Assembly (NCBI RefSeq): GCF_014274465.1
Contig: NZ_CP060394.1
Span: 3,472,001 to 3,536,000 of the forward strand
Direction of reading: 5' to 3'
Source: Alloacidobacterium dinghuense
Lineage (GTDB): Bacteria; Acidobacteriota; Terriglobia; Terriglobales; Acidobacteriaceae
DNA: 64,000 nt
In this document: in pieces, positions 62,051 to 64,000 of the stretch
Numbering within the stretch: position 1 is the first letter of the stretch
Layout of the letters: the number at the start of each line of letters is the position of its first letter
The notes under the pieces: generated by a model
Told to the model about the DNA's origin: nothing
The model's input: the letters and a program-made list of their open reading frames with translations, nothing else
Databases searched by the model: none
Translations under genes and position numbers: made by a program

Positions 62051-62845
62051 ATGTCCTCGAACGAAACTACGGTGCCCCGCCAGCACGCATCCAGCGGACC
62101 GGCATCGCCGCAATTACCGGAACCAAGTCACGCTGAGCGAATCCGCACCCTCATTTCGCTAACCCCGGTTGGCACACTGTCGACTATTTCCCGCAAGTAT
62201 CCGGGATTTCCCTTTGGATCTCTAATGCCCTTCGCACTCGACTCCGCGGGCCTACCTCTTTTTCTGATCAGCAACATGGCCATGCACACGCAGAATTTGA
62301 AGGCGGAGCCGCGATGCAGCCTCTTCATTGGACAAGCGAATGCGGATGGCGATCCACTCGGAGCCGCTAGAGCTACCCTTGTCGGCCTTGCCGAACCTGT
62401 TCCCACAAGCGAGCTTCCTTCGGTTCGAGAGGCTTACCTTGCTCGTCACGAGAATAGCCGTTACTGGGTCGACTTCGCCGACTTCAGTTTCTTCAGGCTA
62501 CAACCCATTGACCTTTACTACGTGGGCGGCTTTGGCGTGATGGGATGGGTCGATGCGAGAGAATATGAAGATGCGGTCCCAGATCCGCTGGCAAGTGCTG
62601 CACCCGGCATCCTAGCCCACATGAACGCTGACCACATGGATTCAATGATCCTGCTGGCACGCTCTCATGCCGCAGTTGAAGCAACGGAAGCGACCATGAC
62701 TTCGGTCGATCGACTGGGCTTCACTCTCCGATTGAAAACGAATGAGGGAATGAAAGGCGTTCGTATCAACTTCCTCCGCGAGGTATCTACCCCGATGGAA
62801 ACCAGGACGGTGCTGGTCGAGATGGTCCGCCAAGCCAGACAATAA
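62051..62845 (+). CDS. HugZ-like haem-associated protein (PNPOx fold plus DUF2470)
   Basis: The ATG at 62051 or a GTG at 62039 can start; the product is about 264 residues. The N-terminal half has the split-barrel of pyridoxamine-phosphate oxidase-like proteins (VGTLSTISRKYPGFPFGSLMPFALD, LFLISNMAMHTQNLKAEPRCSLFI). The C-terminal half is a DUF2470 domain (ILAHMNADHMDSMILLARSH and VDRLGFTLRLKT). This combination is seen in HugZ-type haem oxygenases and related haem-binding proteins. Iron acquisition genes are not adjacent, so the role is uncertain. Confidence 0.85.
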   Translation: MSSNETTVPRQHASSGPASPQLPEPSHAERIRTLISLTPVGTLSTISRKYPGFPFGSLMPFALDSAGLPLFLISNMAMHTQNLKAEPRCSLFIGQANADGDPLGAARATLVGLAEPVPTSELPSVREAYLARHENSRYWVDFADFSFFRLQPIDLYYVGGFGVMGWVDAREYEDAVPDPLASAAPGILAHMNADHMDSMILLARSHAAVEATEATMTSVDRLGFTLRLKTNEGMKGVRINFLREVSTPMETRTVLVEMVRQARQ

Positions 62846-62894
62846 GCGTAATCTGGCCAGACAAATTGCCGTTCAAAGTATTGGAGGCCGCCCA

Positions 62895-63830
62895 TTGCAT
62901 CAACTCATAGCCAGGCTCGCCATCTGCCTGACGGCGATAACATCGTCGTTGTTCGCTCAGGCTCCAATTCCACGTTGGTGCCGCGTACTCCCTCACCCTG
63001 AATACAAATCCCTCGATCATGTCGCCACTAGCGATCCCTGGTTCGAAGTCTATAAACCGGCGTCGAATGTCTTCGCCATCTACGAACCGCATCAGGCTGA
63101 AGAGGTCATCAGCTACTTAATCGTCGGTACGAAACGAGCCCTGCTGTTCGACACTGGTATGGGAATCAGCGACATCAAAAAAGTAACCGCCGAACTCACA
63201 AATTTGCCCATCATCGTCCTGAACTCCCACACACATGACGACCACGTCGGCGGCAATTGGGAATTCGCCACAATCTACAACATGGATACAGCTTTCACCC
63301 TGAAGAATGCACTTGGCTCACGCCAAGACGCGCAGGCCGAGATCACCCCTGATCAGATTTGCGGTACCTTGCCCAACGGATTCGACGCGAAAACCTACCT
63401 CACGCGGCCGTGGAAGATTACAGCCTACACTCATGACGGCGATCGCTTCGACCTAGGCGGTCGAACTATAGAAGTGATTGCAACCCCAGGACACACTCCG
63501 GACGCCATTTCTCTGATCGACCGTGCGAACGGACTTCTCTTCACCGGCGACACTTACTATCCCGCCCCCATCTGGCTCTTCCGCCCCGAAACTGATCTCG
63601 ACGCGTATGCCTCGTCTATTCGACGACTTGCGGCTCTTGGACCACGAGTGAAGCTTGTTCTGGGAGCGCACAATATACCCGTCGCGTCACCCACCATACT
63701 CCCGCGACTTGTGTCAGCGTTCGATATGGTGCGCGCTGGGAAAGCCTCCCCCATTCCAGAGCCCCCGGGCAAGGTCCTCTACAAAGTAGATGACATTTCC
63801 TTCCTGATGCGCGCACCCGATACTCGCTGA
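62895..63830 (+). CDS. Exported metallo-beta-lactamase-fold hydrolase
   Basis: The TTG at 62895 is the likely start because GGAGG lies seven bases upstream; 311 residues. A signal peptide (about 1-22) precedes a two-zinc MBL fold: HTHDDHVGG, ATPGHTPD, FTGDTYY and LGAHN provide the ligands. MBL-fold proteins of this type include alkyl-sulfatase-like and quinone or lactone hydrolases. The protein would act in the periplasm. Substrate unknown. Confidence 0.9.
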   Translation: MHQLIARLAICLTAITSSLFAQAPIPRWCRVLPHPEYKSLDHVATSDPWFEVYKPASNVFAIYEPHQAEEVISYLIVGTKRALLFDTGMGISDIKKVTAELTNLPIIVLNSHTHDDHVGGNWEFATIYNMDTAFTLKNALGSRQDAQAEITPDQICGTLPNGFDAKTYLTRPWKITAYTHDGDRFDLGGRTIEVIATPGHTPDAISLIDRANGLLFTGDTYYPAPIWLFRPETDLDAYASSIRRLAALGPRVKLVLGAHNIPVASPTILPRLVSAFDMVRAGKASPIPEPPGKVLYKVDDISFLMRAPDTR

Positions 63831-64000
63831 TCCATCACTTCTTCGATTCGGTTTGCCGAATGCCCGGCGAGCCACTGCATATGCCGTCGATAGGCCGGGG
63901 TTGATTTTTGCCAATCGGTCCGATCTGAAGAAAGCCGCAACAAAGAGAGCATTCAACTTCCCATAACATTATGATGTCGTTATGTCTTCATCTACGCTCT
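63831..64000. promoter_or_regulatory. Intergenic end of window with tandem inverted repeats
   Basis: Nothing coding is supported. At 63962-63984 there is a perfect CATAAC / GTTATG repeat with an 11-base spacer, and inside it a second one, CATAA-CA-TTATG (63962-63973). A new plus-strand gene may start at the ATG of 63982, which overlaps the right arm, so the element could be an operator. The rest of the gene is outside. Confidence 0.35.

Overview
The window looks like a chromosomal segment of an acidobacterium (class Terriglobia, Acidobacteriaceae type). The main reasons are two long FtsX/MacB-type permeases without their own ATPase, which match the 'acidobacterial duplicated orphan permease' pattern, a GC-rich codon bias, and several small regulators and G-rich intergenic repeats of a style I associate with that group. 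I see no plasmid, phage, IS element, rRNA, canonical tRNA or CRISPR array. Most of the segment is ordinary chromosome, with local decay at 31.1 kb, 33-35 kb and 59.3-62 kb.

Layout. 0-1 kb: an M50 zinc protease cut by the window edge. 1.2-9.2 kb: an exported BNR-repeat protein, then a tightly packed type IV pilus/type II secretion-like operon (GspF, GspE/PilB, PilM, PilN, PilO, a PilP-like protein and a pseudopilin-like protein with a Gly/Ser/Thr-rich tail), closed by a bidirectional terminator. 9.2-15.1 kb: an A-type Fe-S carrier, a helix-hairpin-helix lipoprotein, and a minus-strand cluster of class III aminotransferase, type III polyketide synthase, FAD-dependent oxidoreductase and YceI protein that resembles a small natural-product pathway. 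15.2-19.1 kb: PhoU, phenylalanine hydroxylase, nicotinamidase and 4-hydroxyphenylpyruvate dioxygenase; the two aromatic enzymes form the upper part of phenylalanine/tyrosine catabolism.

19.1-27.3 kb: an MFS transporter, a second YceI protein with a MarR regulator and palindromes in both intergenic spaces, a PilZ protein next to a NarL-type regulator whose receiver has lost its phosphorylatable aspartate, an ATP-grasp-like protein and the first orphan permease. 27.6-32.6 kb: a formate dehydrogenase module (Fe-S/molybdopterin subunit, DUF1641 partner, FdhD and a small conserved protein). 32.7-35.8 kb: a patch of small stress or detoxification genes (cupin, two SnoaL-like proteins, NmrA-like reductase, divergent MarR) that carries clear scars of tandem duplication. 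36-45.9 kb: PQQ dehydrogenase with an embedded cytochrome c domain, a DUF1801-like protein, cytochrome c, aldo/keto reductase, M29-like aminopeptidase, the second orphan permease and a tannase-family esterase.

46-52.4 kb is the most unusual part. A TROVE (Ro60/Rsr) protein is preceded on the same strand by a small four-cysteine protein and by a non-coding stretch with three related segments. The middle one folds as a bacterial Y-RNA-like molecule with tRNA-like D and T arms at the end of a stem. Downstream on that strand lie an ATP-grasp ligase and a YbdK-type carboxylate-amine ligase, and two esterases flank the other side. 52.4-57.6 kb: an MdtP/YtcA/MdtN/MdtO-like efflux operon. 57.7-63.8 kb: an exported mannonate-dehydratase-like enzyme, an amidohydrolase that has lost its HxH motif, an Hsp70-like gene with three frameshifts, a HugZ-like protein and a metallo-beta-lactamase-fold hydrolase.
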